This document shows positions 25,624 to 34,553 of a stretch of DNA of 64,000 bases, piece by piece (position 1 is the first letter of the stretch; the number at the start of each line of letters is the position of its first letter). The stretch spans positions 7,812,001-7,876,000 of the forward strand of contig NZ_CP108032.1 in assembly GCF_036169555.1 (NCBI RefSeq). The letters are read 5' to 3'. The translations under genes and the position numbers were made by a program. Source of the DNA: Streptomyces sp. NBC_00306. GTDB taxonomy: Bacteria; Actinomycetota; Actinomycetes; Streptomycetales; Streptomycetaceae. The notes under the pieces were generated by a model, which saw only the letters and a list, made by a program, of their open reading frames with translations, did no database searches and was not told the DNA's origin.

Positions 25624-25848
25624 ATGAGGGTGCGCCAAAAGATCATTGCCGCAGTCTCCGCAGGAGTTGCCGGCCTCGCGCTCGCAGTCATACCCGCAAC
25701 CGGTGCGTTCGCCTCGAGCAACGCAGGTGGTAACTACGGATGCTCCGACGGGAGGGGTTGGGACGACCGTCGGAACAACAACTGCGACTTCTACGACAAC
25801 CGCTACGACAGGAACTTCAACAACTCGGTGATCTTCATCGTGCTGTGA
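25624..25848 (+). CDS. Small secreted peptide, Asn/Asp-rich
   Basis: 74 aa with GGAGGTGT before ATG 25624. Signal peptide (IIAAVSAGVAGLALAVIPATGAFA), giving a mature peptide of about 45 residues: SNAGGNYGCSDGRG, then DDRRNNNCDFYDNRYDRNFNN ending in hydrophobic SVIFIVL. Two Cys could form one disulfide. The hydrophobic end after a hydrophilic body is unusual. No family recognised. It may be a chaplin-like or signalling peptide, but this is a guess. The upstream region is AT-enriched with a TTGACA at about 25552. Confidence 0.65.
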   Translation: MRVRQKIIAAVSAGVAGLALAVIPATGAFASSNAGGNYGCSDGRGWDDRRNNNCDFYDNRYDRNFNNSVIFIVL

Positions 25849-26186
25849 GCTTTCCTGGTCAAGGTATCCGCGGGTCGTAGCGCCTGATCGGACGGACGGC
25901 CGAATGGGGCGGTCCGCAGGTCGGAGCGCACGACGTCTGCTCGTCATTTCTTCATGCCGTCCCGTATGAGCAGTCTTGTGGCCTGCTCTTCACCCATGCG
26001 CACGAGTCATTCCGACGGACGTGTACGTCGGGGATGCGATGGTGGCGGCCGGCGCGATGACCGGCCGGGAACGGGTGGTCCCCGGCCGGGCCGCGGCCTG
26101 AAGAATCTCTACGAGAAGCAGGCGACGTCGCCGCCGAGGATCCGCTTCGTCGCCGTGGAACTCATCTGCGCCGCTGGGGCGTTGGG
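25849..26186. other. Gap with terminator candidate
   Basis: 338 bp between convergent genes. It holds the hairpin at 26061-26089 and otherwise no feature. Confidence 0.6.
26061..26089. terminator. Hairpin between convergent genes
   Basis: CCGGCCGGG pairs with CCCGGCCGG across 11 bases, between the secreted-peptide and multicopper-oxidase genes. Confidence 0.6.
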
Positions 26187-27875
26187 CTATGCGTCGTACG
26201 CGACGGTGGTCATCATGCCGGACTCCGAGTGGTAGATGTTGTGGCAGTGGAGCATCCAGTCGCCGGGGTTGTCGGCGTCGAAGTCGAGCACGAGTTTGTT
26301 GTGCGGCAGGACGGTGGCCGTGTCCTTGCGGGCGCCGTGCGAGTCGATGCCGGCGAGGGCATAGGTGTGGCCGTGCAGATGGACGGGGTGCCACATGTCG
26401 GTGGCGTTGACGACGACCAGCCGGACTCGTTCGCCATGTTCGACGCGGTGGACGCGGTCGGGCGAGTAGGGGTGGTGGTCGATGCCCCAGTCGTAGTTCT
26501 TCATACCGCCGGTGAGGGTGATTCTGACGATCCGGTCGGGGCGGCGCCGGTCGAGTTCGACGGATTCGTGCGGCCTGAGTTGGCGTGCCGACGGCAGGAC
26601 GGTGCGCCGTAGTTCGGCGGGCCGGGTGTCGGGCTCGGGCAGTGCGCCGCTCGCCGTGCGCAGGACGGCCATGGCGGCGCCGTTCTTGCCTTCGGCGAGG
26701 GCGGTGAGCGGGAAGACGCCGTCCTTGGCGGTGATGAGGACGTCGTAGCGTTCGCCCATGCCGATGAGCAGAGAGTCGGTCCGGTGATGGCGTACGGGGA
26801 AGCCGTCGCTGTGGGTGACCGTCATCCGGTGTCCGCCGAGAGCCACCCGGAACGGGGTCTCCGCGCCGGCGTTGATGATGCGCAGCCGGATCCGGTCGCC
26901 GGGTTTGGCCCGGAACTGGGTCGGGTCGTCCGGTGTGCGTCCGTTGATCAGGTAGTGCGGGTAGGCGACGTCGCCGGCGTGACCGCCGAGCAGCGGACTG
27001 CTGGCACCGGTCATCAGCCGGCCGGGGCCTCTGCTCGACCTCGGTGAGGGCGGGGCATCGTCGCGCGCCGGCGCGTGGTGGCGCTGTGGCGCGTGGCCGC
27101 GCGGCGGGCCGTATCCCGCCGCGACTCCTCCGGAAGGCTTGGAGGGCCGGGCGCCGGGCTCGTGCTGTCCGTGGCCCATCGCGGGTTTGCCCTTGCGGAG
27201 CTGGTCGAAGATGTCCTCGGGGCTGGAGCCGCCGACCCCGTCGATCCAGTCGTCGATCAGGACGATCCATTCCGCGTCGTAGGAGAGGGGCTCGTTGGGG
27301 TCGTCGACGATCAGCGGTGAATACATTCCGCGGTCGACCTGCAGGCCAAGGTGGGGGTGGAACCAGTAGGTGCCGGGGTGCGGCGCCTGGAAGCGGTAGG
27401 TGAACGTCTTGCCCGGCTTGATGGGCGGCTGCGTCACGTCGGGCACGCCGTCCATCTCGTTGCGCAGGGCGACGCCGTGCCAGTGGACCGTGGTGGGTTC
27501 GGGCAGGTGGTTGGCGAGCGTCAACTGCAGGGTGTCGCCGGCGGTGATCCGCACCTCCTTGCCGGGCAGTTCGCCGTTGTAGGTCGAGGTTCTGACGGTG
27601 CGTCCGTTGCCGATCTCGACCGTGGAGGGTGTGGCGGTGAAGGTGAGACCGCGGAGCTTTCCTTCGGGGCTGGGCGTCCATGTGGGCCGGACCTTCTTGC
27701 CGTCCGCGGAGAGGGGGCCCTGGGGACCGGCGGCCCCCTTTCCGGTGCCGGCTGTGGAGTCAGCGCCGCTGCCTGAACAAGCGGTGAGCAGCGCGGATCC
27801 CGCTGCGGCGATCCCGGCGCCGAGTACGGCACGCCGGGTGGCAGAGGTCGGACGGGGGTGATCCTGCCTGTACAT
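26187..27875 (-). CDS. Tat-dependent lipoprotein multicopper oxidase
   Basis: 562 aa from ATG 27875 (MYRQDHPRPTS), with CGGAGG three to four bases upstream. A twin-arginine signal with lipobox (TRRAVLGAGIAAAGSALLTAC) predicts a Tat-exported lipoprotein. Copper motifs: HWHGVALRNEMDGV, WFHPHLGLQ, HPVHLHGHTYAL and HCHNIYHSESGMM (types 1, 2 and 3). An insert of about 60 residues rich in His and Met (MGHGQHEP..., then RHHAPARDD) lies between domains 1 and 2 and may bind metal. Extracytoplasmic oxidation of phenols, metals or copper(I) is expected; relatives include CueO/CotA-like enzymes. No copper-sensing regulator gene is adjacent. Confidence 0.9.
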   Translation of the reverse strand: MYRQDHPRPTSATRRAVLGAGIAAAGSALLTACSGSGADSTAGTGKGAAGPQGPLSADGKKVRPTWTPSPEGKLRGLTFTATPSTVEIGNGRTVRTSTYNGELPGKEVRITAGDTLQLTLANHLPEPTTVHWHGVALRNEMDGVPDVTQPPIKPGKTFTYRFQAPHPGTYWFHPHLGLQVDRGMYSPLIVDDPNEPLSYDAEWIVLIDDWIDGVGGSSPEDIFDQLRKGKPAMGHGQHEPGARPSKPSGGVAAGYGPPRGHAPQRHHAPARDDAPPSPRSSRGPGRLMTGASSPLLGGHAGDVAYPHYLINGRTPDDPTQFRAKPGDRIRLRIINAGAETPFRVALGGHRMTVTHSDGFPVRHHRTDSLLIGMGERYDVLITAKDGVFPLTALAEGKNGAAMAVLRTASGALPEPDTRPAELRRTVLPSARQLRPHESVELDRRRPDRIVRITLTGGMKNYDWGIDHHPYSPDRVHRVEHGERVRLVVVNATDMWHPVHLHGHTYALAGIDSHGARKDTATVLPHNKLVLDFDADNPGDWMLHCHNIYHSESGMMTTVAYDA

Positions 27876-28313
27876 GGTCCTCCGGTCGTCGTACATGCAC
27901 GCATCCCGCCCGGGCAAGGGCGGCGCCCCGGGTGGGGCCAGACGCGGCAGGACCAGCATGGAGCACAATGCCGGAAACATGCGGTAAGTCCTATCTGCCT
28001 GTCGTATCTGTCGTCTGTCGTGCCGGTGGACATTCCGGCCGATGGCTGTACGGCGCCGGGAGCGTGACGCGAGGTGCCCTCTGGGTCGCCGTGTGCGAGG
28101 GCGGCCGGAGGGGACCGGGTCGCGGGCCAGGTCAACTACGCCGAGACGTGCGCCAGTTCCCTCGGTCGGTGGCTTCACCGAGCACCTGTTCGGCCCTTCC
28201 GGCGGCGGAGGCTGAGGGGTTGGTCGGTCGCAGGGAGTAGGTCCCGCGCCGCATTCGGGGTAGGTCCCGTGCCTCATGTGCGCTGTGTGCCCCGCTGGCT
28301 AGCGTCGGCTCTC
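27876..28313. other. Divergent promoter gap
   Basis: 438 bp between the oxidase and the flavin-fold gene. The word CTGTCGT occurs three times within about 24 bp near 28000-28022. No gene seen. Confidence 0.45.
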
Positions 28314-28775
28314 ATGCAGACCACGGACATCGTTCGTCGCCGGGCGGCGGAGCGAAGAGGCGACACTCTGGGCCGGCTCGCGGCCGAGCGGGACATCTGG
28401 GTGTCGACGGGACATCCTGATCACGGACCGCACCAGGTGCCTCTGTGGTTCCTGTGGGACGGGCGGGCGGTGTGGATGTGCACCAGCGCCACGTCAGCGA
28501 CGGCGCGGAACGTCCGCGAGGATCCGCGCGTGCGCCTGGCGCTGGCGGACACCTTCGATGTGGTGCTCCTGCAAGGGGAGGCGGAGTGCTTCCCGGATCA
28601 GGAAGTCCCCGCGGACCCGGCGGAGGCGTTCGCCGCCAAGTTCGGGTGGGACCCACGCACGGGGGATGGGTCTCATCTCTACATCCGCGTCGTACCGCGG
28701 ACGGTACGTGCCTGGCGCGGCGAGCAGGAACTGCACGGGAGAGTCATCATGCGCGACGGGACATGGCAGGGCTGA
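28314..28775 (+). CDS. PPOX-class flavin-fold protein
   Basis: 153 aa. MQTTDIVRRRAAERR, then DIWVSTGHPDHGPHQVPLWFLWDG, ARNVREDPRVRLALAD and LYIRVVPRTVRAWRG follow the order of strands of pyridoxamine-phosphate-oxidase-like split barrels with F420 or FMN. Cytoplasmic, no signal. Single gene. Confidence 0.85.
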   Translation: MQTTDIVRRRAAERRGDTLGRLAAERDIWVSTGHPDHGPHQVPLWFLWDGRAVWMCTSATSATARNVREDPRVRLALADTFDVVLLQGEAECFPDQEVPADPAEAFAAKFGWDPRTGDGSHLYIRVVPRTVRAWRGEQELHGRVIMRDGTWQG

Positions 28776-29036
28776 CCACCGACGTATCCAGCCCGACGGA
28801 CGGGCCTCGCGGTTAGGAGGGGTCGAGCGCAGCCTCCGCCCCGGGATCGGGGCCGCAGACGCCTGCGCGCACCTGATCGGCACCCACGGCGAGCAACCGG
28901 CTGCTCTCAGCACTCGACATCTGGCGTGCGGCGCGTGAGACCGTGCCGTGGCAGGGCCCGGGCCGGCCGCGAAGGACTGGCTACCCGCCGACCCCCTGGC
29001 GACGCCGTCCGGCACGGCACCTTCGGCACCCGTGGC

Positions 29037-29897
29037 TCAGGGCCGCTGACCCCAGGCCGTCACCATGCCGGGCCCGAGTTCGGCGGCTTCGGGTGAGGCC
29101 AGGTAGGCGAGGGCGTCGTCGATGACGGAGGAGTCCACCCTCCCGGTCTCCTCCAGCGCGGGCCTCATCCGGTCCCACGTCTCGGACCAGAAACGGGCCA
29201 GCGGGCCTCCTGGGACCAGCGGCGGGCAGAAGAGCTCCGCCGCGACCTGCTGGAGGCCCTCCTCCCGCAGGAAGTGCGGGTATGCCGGGACCGAGGACGT
29301 GTCGGCGCCGATGGTCGACCGCAGCGCCTCCCACATGGCGTCCATGGTCCTCCGGTAGGCCGAGGACGCGTCCAGGGGGTTCGGCATCTCCACGGCGTCA
29401 CCGAGTACGAGCCAGCCGCCCGGGTTCAGCCACCCGGCAAGCCGTGAGACGAGACGGCGCCGCTCGGGCAGATGCATGAGGACGAAGCGCGCGTGGATCA
29501 GGTCGAAGCCGCCCAGGTCCAGGCTCTCGTCCCTGAGGTCGGCATCGACCAGCCGTACCCGCGGGCCCGCCAGGGCGGCCAGGCCGCTGGTGTCCCGGTC
29601 CAGGGCGACCACCTCCGCGGCGCCGGCCTCGTCCAGCAGCCAGCGGACCAGTGTCCCGGTCCCGGCCCCCACATCCAGGCAGCGGCTGTCCGGCCCCACG
29701 CCCAGAGCGCGCAGGCGGCGTGTGGTGAAGGGGTCGTAGACCAGCGCGGCCGCGTCGATGCGTTCGGCTTCCTCGGGGTGCTCCGGTTCGAACAGATCCT
29801 GTCCGTAGCTGCCGGAGCCCGGGGGAGCGGTCGTGGGTTGTCGCTTCCCGGCCGCGGTGTCCGGGCCCGCTGTACGTCTGCTGCCTGTCGGTGCCAT
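29037..29897 (-). CDS. Class I SAM-dependent methyltransferase
   Basis: 286 aa. LFEPEHPEEAERIDAAALVYDPFTTRRLRALGV leads into CLDVGAGTGTLVRWLLDEAGA (motif I), VVALDRDTSGLAALAG, FDLIHARFVLMHLPERRRLVSRLAGWLNPGGWLVLGD. Core is complete; C-terminal part has predicted substrate-binding helices. The substrate is unknown; small-molecule O- or N-methylation is likely. Stands alone. Confidence 0.88.
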   Translation of the reverse strand: MAPTGSRRTAGPDTAAGKRQPTTAPPGSGSYGQDLFEPEHPEEAERIDAAALVYDPFTTRRLRALGVGPDSRCLDVGAGTGTLVRWLLDEAGAAEVVALDRDTSGLAALAGPRVRLVDADLRDESLDLGGFDLIHARFVLMHLPERRRLVSRLAGWLNPGGWLVLGDAVEMPNPLDASSAYRRTMDAMWEALRSTIGADTSSVPAYPHFLREEGLQQVAAELFCPPLVPGGPLARFWSETWDRMRPALEETGRVDSSVIDDALAYLASPEAAELGPGMVTAWGQRP

Positions 29898-30397
29898 GGA
29901 GAGTCCTGACGTCGTGAAGACCGGCTACATGAGGCGCGACGGTTTGCACTGCCTGCGCCAGGGGCCCGCGGTCACCTCTTGGCCGACTTGATCGAACTCA
30001 TGGCCGATCGCCCGGTCGCCCGTCCTTCATCGGAGAACATGTCACCCAGCGTGAGGTGCAGATACCCGATTAAGTCTGACAAAGCAATCAAACCATCGAT
30101 AACCAGAGCATCGCGAATGGGCGGCGGAACGGCATCCGCACACGCCGACCGACAGCGCTCCTGTGGGCAGGCACCTCCAGGACGGCTCAGCAGCCCAACG
30201 CGCCACCGCCGGAGCGCACTCTGCCGCCCCCGCCGCGAGGTTGTTCCGCCGTGACTCCGTCGCCGCATGCGCTTCTTGATCCGTCCAGGGCCCGCCCCGC
30301 GCCGTCTGGTCGAGCGCCAGACTGCCCATGGGCCGGGCGTGCTACCGCCGACGGCACTGCGCAGCCGCGACGCGTGATCGCGCCCTCCCGTGCGCAG
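29898..30397. other. Gap with AT-richer island
   Basis: About 500 bp without a convincing gene. 30062-30120 is conspicuously AT-rich (attaagtctgacaaagcaat and neighbours). A minus frame there reads ALVIDGLIALSDLIGYLHLTLGD but lacks a usable start. Confidence 0.4.
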
Positions 30398-30862
30398 CTA
30401 TGGCTCTGGCTGCGAGTCTTCCGAGTCGTAGGCGCCCAGCGCCACCTGACGGCTTGCCAGGAGGTCCCTGAGGTCCTCAGTACCCAGGCGTTCCTGCGTC
30501 AGCTTCACGCAGGCCATCCCTTCTGTCGCGGCCCAGGCCCGCCGAGCACGCTTGTTGGCGAGCCGTCTGCGGTCGCCACGCAGGAAACCCGCGCCCGCCG
30601 CGCAACCGGCGGAGGTGAGGGCAAGCAACGCGGCGGGCATGCGCGCGTCGGCGGCGGCGAGCCCTGCGGCTCCGGCGATGCCCGCGAGCAGGGCCGCGGG
30701 GAACCCCAGCGCGATGTCGACTTTCGTCCAGAAGTCCGCCCGGCGGTGCGCGAGAACCTTATGCTGTTCGGCTTCGTCGCGCAGCCGTTCGATCTCGTCG
30801 CGCAGTCGACGCGAGGAGTCGGCATGGGCCGGTCGCCTGGATCCATCGGTGGTGGTGGCCAT
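30398..30862 (-). CDS. Small two-TM protein, possibly SLATT-like
   Basis: 154 aa from ATG 30862 (MATTTDGSRRPAH). A predicted coiled coil (LRDEIERLRDEAEQHKVLAHRRADFWTKVD) precedes two hydrophobic stretches: IALGFPAALLAGIAGAAGLAAAD and MPAALLALTSAGCAAGAGFL. A helical tail with RRLANKRARRAWAATEG follows. The N-helix, 2-TM hairpin and C-helix order is that of SLATT-type proteins (predicted pores in SMODS-type defence), and the FWTKVDIALG phrase is similar, but this is recalled rather than computed. No nucleotide cyclase or other defence gene is adjacent. Confidence 0.55.
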   Translation of the reverse strand: MATTTDGSRRPAHADSSRRLRDEIERLRDEAEQHKVLAHRRADFWTKVDIALGFPAALLAGIAGAAGLAAADARMPAALLALTSAGCAAGAGFLRGDRRRLANKRARRAWAATEGMACVKLTQERLGTEDLRDLLASRQVALGAYDSEDSQPEP

Positions 30863-31216
30863 GAATCGATTCCAACACGGCTGTGGCATCAGGGAGTTGG
30901 GCTGATACGACAGTCATGGAGGGCTGTGGTGGTGGAGTTCGGACGCAACCGGTCGGAGCAAGGGGATGGGCGCTCGAGGCGGTACCAAATCACCGGTAGC
31001 TCTGTTCGTCGAACTCTTCGGGAACGTGGACGGCCGAGGTCCTCGTGAGGCATCGCGTGCGGCCGCCGGGCCTCGCATAGCACCGACACGAGCAGTGCCG
31101 ACTTTCGGTTGTCGTTCCGTCCCGGCGATTCACGACGTGCCACGGACAGCGGGCTCCACCACGTCGGCCCCGACCCGGGTCACCGACCGCGCGGCTTCGG
31201 CCAGCAAATGAACAAA

Positions 31217-31240
31217 GGCAAGGAGAGCCCTCTCCTTGCC
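31217..31240. promoter_or_regulatory. 11-bp inverted repeat upstream of the RAE
   Basis: GGCAAGGAGAG-CC-CTCTCCTTGCC, perfect. The two-base centre makes an operator more likely than an RNA hairpin, though a terminator insulating rph from upstream reading is possible. Confidence 0.5.
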
Positions 31241-31263
31241 ACTCTCAACTTATAGCGCAATGG

Positions 31264-31282
31264 GGGGCTTGCCACAAGGCCC
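31264..31282. promoter_or_regulatory. Rifamycin-associated element (RAE)
   Basis: GGGGCTTGCCACAAGGCCC. The published actinobacterial RAE, found upstream of rifamycin-inactivating genes, is recalled as GGGGCTTGCGGCAAGGCCC; this copy differs at two central positions and keeps the near-palindrome. It sits about 320 bp before rph, just after an AT-rich TATAGC. In studied species the element is needed for rifamycin induction. Confidence 0.85.
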
Positions 31283-31601
31283 GGGTGACGGCGCAGAATC
31301 ATCGGCCGATGCCACAACATGCGGAAACGGGGGGCACGACGTGCGGTGGTTGTCAGTGGCGCATGAGGGACGGGGTGGCGTCGAACGAGCGGTGGGACCG
31401 GCGTTTGCGTAGCGGATGCTCCGCGCGGGGCGCGGGGCTGCCGGCCGCCCGAGTGGGCAAGGCGGCCTGCCGACTCGTCAGAGGAAAGCAAGCAGGGATG
31501 AGGACATGCACGACAAGAGGGTCGACAGAGTGGGAGGCGCCGGTGATTCGACCGGCCACCGCAGCACAACGGAGCACGGCTGCCTCGGAGGTATCGCAGT
31601 G

Positions 31602-34235
31602 ATGGAGCAGTACGTCGTGGATCTTCGCGAGGTCGACGAAACACAGGTCGCGCTCGTCGGCGGCAAGGGCGCGCACCTGGGCGGGCTCTCACGGATCGAA
31701 GGCATCCGCGTGCCCGGCGGCTTCTGCGTGACGACGGACGCCTTCCGGCGGGTCATGGCGGACGCACCATCGGTCGGCGGTCTGCTCGATCAGCTGTCGC
31801 GCGTGAACCCGGACGACCGGGAGGCGATCCGCACGCTCAGCGCGGAGATTCGTCGGACGATCGAAGGGATTGCCGTCCCGGGCGATGTCGCGGCAGTGAT
31901 CACCCGCGCGCTCGCCCGGTCCGGTGAGCAGGCCGCGTACGCCGTCCGGTCGAGCGCGACGGCGGAAGACCTGCCGACGGCTTCCTTTGCCGGCCAGCAG
32001 GACACATACCTGAACATCGTGGGGCCGAAGGCGATCCTTCAGCACATCAGCCGGTGCTGGGCCTCGCTGTTCACCGAGCGTGCCGTGACCTACCGGCGGC
32101 GGAACGGCATCGACGACCGTACGGTCCATATGGCCGTGGTCGTGCAGCAGATGGCCTTCCCACAGGCGTCCGGCATTCTGTTCACCGCGGACCCTGTCAC
32201 GGGTAACCGGAAGGTCGCCACCGTGGACGCCGGCTTCGGCCTCGGCGAGGCCCTGGTATCCGGCCTGGTGAACCCCGACGTCTTCACGGTGCGAGACGGC
32301 GAGGTAGTCGCCAAGGCGATCGCCGCCAAAGCGCGTGCCATTCAGGCACTGCCGGCCGGCGGCACGCAGGAAGTGACGCTCGACTCGCAGAGGCAGGAGC
32401 AACCGGCGCTGACGGATCCGCAGGTCGTGCGGCTCGTGCAGCTCGGGCGACGGATCGAAGCGCACTTCGGCCGTCCGCAGGACATCGAATGGTGCCTCGT
32501 CGACGACGGCTTCCAGATCGTTCAGAGCCGGCCGATCACGACGCTGTTCCCCGTTCCGGAGACCGACGACCAGGAGAATCACGTCTACGTCTCCGTCGGC
32601 CACGGGCAGATGATGACCGACCCCATGAAGCCTCTGGGGTACTCCATGTGGCAGCTGACGGCCATGGTGCCGATGCACGAGGCCGGCGGGAGGCTGTTCG
32701 TCGACGTCACCCGGCGACTGGCCTCGCCCGCGAGCCGCGCCGGCCTCCTGGACGTCCTGGGGAAGGGCGATCCCCTGGTCAGGGACGCGCTGGAGACCGT
32801 CCTCGACCGCGACGATTTCGTCCCGTCGCTCCCGGACACGGGTCCCGGCGGGCCGCCCGCAAGCGGTCCGCCCGCCGGTGGTGCTCCCGCGAGCGGTGCG
32901 CCCGCACCGATCGAGACCGATCCCGCCATCGTCACCGAGCTGATCGAACGCAGTCAGGAGTCGATCGCCGCCCTGGAGCGCGACATCCGGACGAAGTCCG
33001 GACCGGAGCTGTTCGACTTCCTGCTGGAGGCCTTCGAAGAGCACAAGCGGGTCCTCAGCGATTCGCTGAGCCTTCAGGTGATCATGGCGGGCATGGAGGC
33101 CACGTGGTGGCTCAACGACAAGCTGCAGGAGTGGCTGGGCGAGAAGAACGTGGCTGACACGCTGACGCTGTCCGCCCCCGACAACATCACGTCGGAGATG
33201 GGACTGGCGCTGCTCGACGTCGCGGACGTGATCCGCCCGTTGTCGGATGTGGTGGCGTTCCTCCAGGGCGTCGAGTATGTCCAGGACGACGCTTTCCTGG
33301 ACGAGTTGGCGAAGCTCGCGGGTGGGGCCGAAGCACGCGACGCCATCGAGACCTACCTCGACCGGTACGGCGTCCGCTGTGTCGGCGAGATCGACATCAC
33401 GAGGCCACGCTGGCGTGAGCGCCCCACCACGCTCGTGCCCGTGATTCTCGACAACGTCAGGAACTTCGAGCCGGGCGCCGCCGAGCGGCGCTTCGAGCAG
33501 GGCCGGGAGAAGGCGCAGAAGAAGGAGCAGGACGTGCTGTCGCGGCTGCGGGCCCTGCCGGACGGAGACGAGAAGGCCGGCGAGACCAAGCGGATGATCG
33601 ACCGGGTCAGAACCTTCATCGGGTACCGGGAGTACCCGAAGTACGGCATCATCAGCCGCTACTTCGTCTACAAGCAGGCCCTGTTGGCGGAGGCCGAGCG
33701 CCTTGTGCAGGCCGACGTTCTTCCTGAGAAGGAGGACATCTTCTACCTCACGTTCCGGGAACTCCACGACGTCGCGCGCTCGAACCAGGTGGATGGCCGG
33801 CTCATCGAGCAGCGCAAGGAGGCGTTCCGTTCGTACCACGCGCTCACACCGCCCCGAGTGCTCACCTCGGACGGCGAGGCCCTCACCGGGGCGTACCGGC
33901 GCGACGACGTACCGACCGGTGCCCTGATCGGCCTCCCCGTTTCCGCCGGGACCATCGAGGGGAGGGCCCGCGTCATCCTCGACATGAGGGAGGCCGATCT
34001 CGAAGCGGGCGACATCCTGGTCACGACCTTCACGGACCCCAGCTGGTCGCCCCTGTTCGTCGGCATCGCGGGCCTCGTGACGGAGGTGGGCGGCCTGATG
34101 ACCCATGGTGCGGTGATCGCCCGGGAGTACGGCCTGCCGGCCGTCGTGGGCGTGGAGCGGGCCACCCGGCTGATCAAGGACGGACAGCGGATCCGCGTGC
34201 ACGGAACGGACGGGTACATCGAGATCCTGTCGTGA
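31602..34235 (+). CDS. rph: Rifampin phosphotransferase
   Basis: 877 aa from ATG 31602 (MEQYVVDLREVDET); GTG 31599 is an alternative, better spaced from GGAGG. ATP-grasp domain 1 to about 320: VGGKGAHLGGL, YAVRSSATAEDLPTASFAGQQ, EWCLVDDGFQIVQSRPITTLF. The rifampin-binding domain (about 350-760) starts YVSVGHGQMMTDPMKPLGY. The swivelling His domain ends the protein: GGLMTHGAVIAREYGLPAVVG with catalytic His about 835. The enzyme moves the beta-phosphate of ATP to the C21 hydroxyl of rifamycins, inactivating them. A Gly/Pro/Ala insert (PGGPPASGPPAGGAP) at about 425 is probably a loop. Regulated by the RAE. Slightly longer than the usual 865-870 aa. Confidence 0.93.
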   Translation: MEQYVVDLREVDETQVALVGGKGAHLGGLSRIEGIRVPGGFCVTTDAFRRVMADAPSVGGLLDQLSRVNPDDREAIRTLSAEIRRTIEGIAVPGDVAAVITRALARSGEQAAYAVRSSATAEDLPTASFAGQQDTYLNIVGPKAILQHISRCWASLFTERAVTYRRRNGIDDRTVHMAVVVQQMAFPQASGILFTADPVTGNRKVATVDAGFGLGEALVSGLVNPDVFTVRDGEVVAKAIAAKARAIQALPAGGTQEVTLDSQRQEQPALTDPQVVRLVQLGRRIEAHFGRPQDIEWCLVDDGFQIVQSRPITTLFPVPETDDQENHVYVSVGHGQMMTDPMKPLGYSMWQLTAMVPMHEAGGRLFVDVTRRLASPASRAGLLDVLGKGDPLVRDALETVLDRDDFVPSLPDTGPGGPPASGPPAGGAPASGAPAPIETDPAIVTELIERSQESIAALERDIRTKSGPELFDFLLEAFEEHKRVLSDSLSLQVIMAGMEATWWLNDKLQEWLGEKNVADTLTLSAPDNITSEMGLALLDVADVIRPLSDVVAFLQGVEYVQDDAFLDELAKLAGGAEARDAIETYLDRYGVRCVGEIDITRPRWRERPTTLVPVILDNVRNFEPGAAERRFEQGREKAQKKEQDVLSRLRALPDGDEKAGETKRMIDRVRTFIGYREYPKYGIISRYFVYKQALLAEAERLVQADVLPEKEDIFYLTFRELHDVARSNQVDGRLIEQRKEAFRSYHALTPPRVLTSDGEALTGAYRRDDVPTGALIGLPVSAGTIEGRARVILDMREADLEAGDILVTTFTDPSWSPLFVGIAGLVTEVGGLMTHGAVIAREYGLPAVVGVERATRLIKDGQRIRVHGTDGYIEILS

Positions 34236-34553
34236 CCGAGCAGACGGAGTGGTGCCTCTGCCGCCACCACGTACAGGACACCCTCAGCACGTCCTGTCGT
34301 CGGAGCGCAGAGGCACTCTCTGCCTGCGGCTGCTTCTGGCCGGCGACGGTACGGATGCCGTTGCAGAGCGAGTCAGGGGATCGCCTGCCTGGCACGGCGA
34401 CCTGTTCACGTGACCATGAAGGCTCTTGATGGGTTGGCGGTCGGTGGGCCGGACCGCATCCATCTTGATCTGCTGCCGTACCCAGGTGACGACAAAGGAG
34501 CGGAGGTGTCCCGGCTGCGGGCCCTCGGTGCCGCCGATACGCGTCCTCGAACC
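34236..34553. other. Gap after rph
   Basis: 318 bp. The first 80 bases form a two-stem structure (see terminator). A minus frame at 34410-34500 reads TWVRQQIKMDAVRPTDRQPIK, possibly debris; no start or length to support a gene. Confidence 0.45.
34252..34316. terminator. Two-stem structure downstream of rph
   Basis: GTGCCTCTGC (34252-34261) pairs with GCAGAGGCAC (34307-34316), and inside it ACAGGAC (34273-34279) pairs with GTCCTGT (34291-34297). It lies directly after the rph stop; a terminator is the simplest reading. Confidence 0.6.

Larger units (their letters stand above)
30863..31601. other. rph regulatory region and long leader
   Basis: About 740 bp. It contains an 11-bp inverted repeat (31217-31240), AT-rich ctcaacttatagcgc, the RAE (31264-31282), and a transcribed leader of about 300 bp. 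A frame from ATG 31309 to TGA 31602 overlaps the rph start by one base; its codon use is not gene-like. Confidence 0.6.

Noticed and set aside
29972..30268. Minus-strand small gene in the AT-richer island (ALVIDGLIALSDLIG)
   Set aside because: There is no start codon near the credible part and no ribosome site; the only ATG adds a run of Arg-rich non-coding-like residues.
30889..31211. Short frames between the 2-TM gene and rph
   Set aside because: Mixed codon use and no domain; this DNA is better explained as the rph control region.
31689..34202. Minus-strand frame of 837 codons opposite rph
   Set aside because: The antisense shadow of a well-recognised gene; no domain is seen.
34410..34500. 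TWVRQQIKMDAVRPTDRQP-like peptide as transposase debris
   Set aside because: Too short and not matched to a specific element; kept only as a note in the gap entry.
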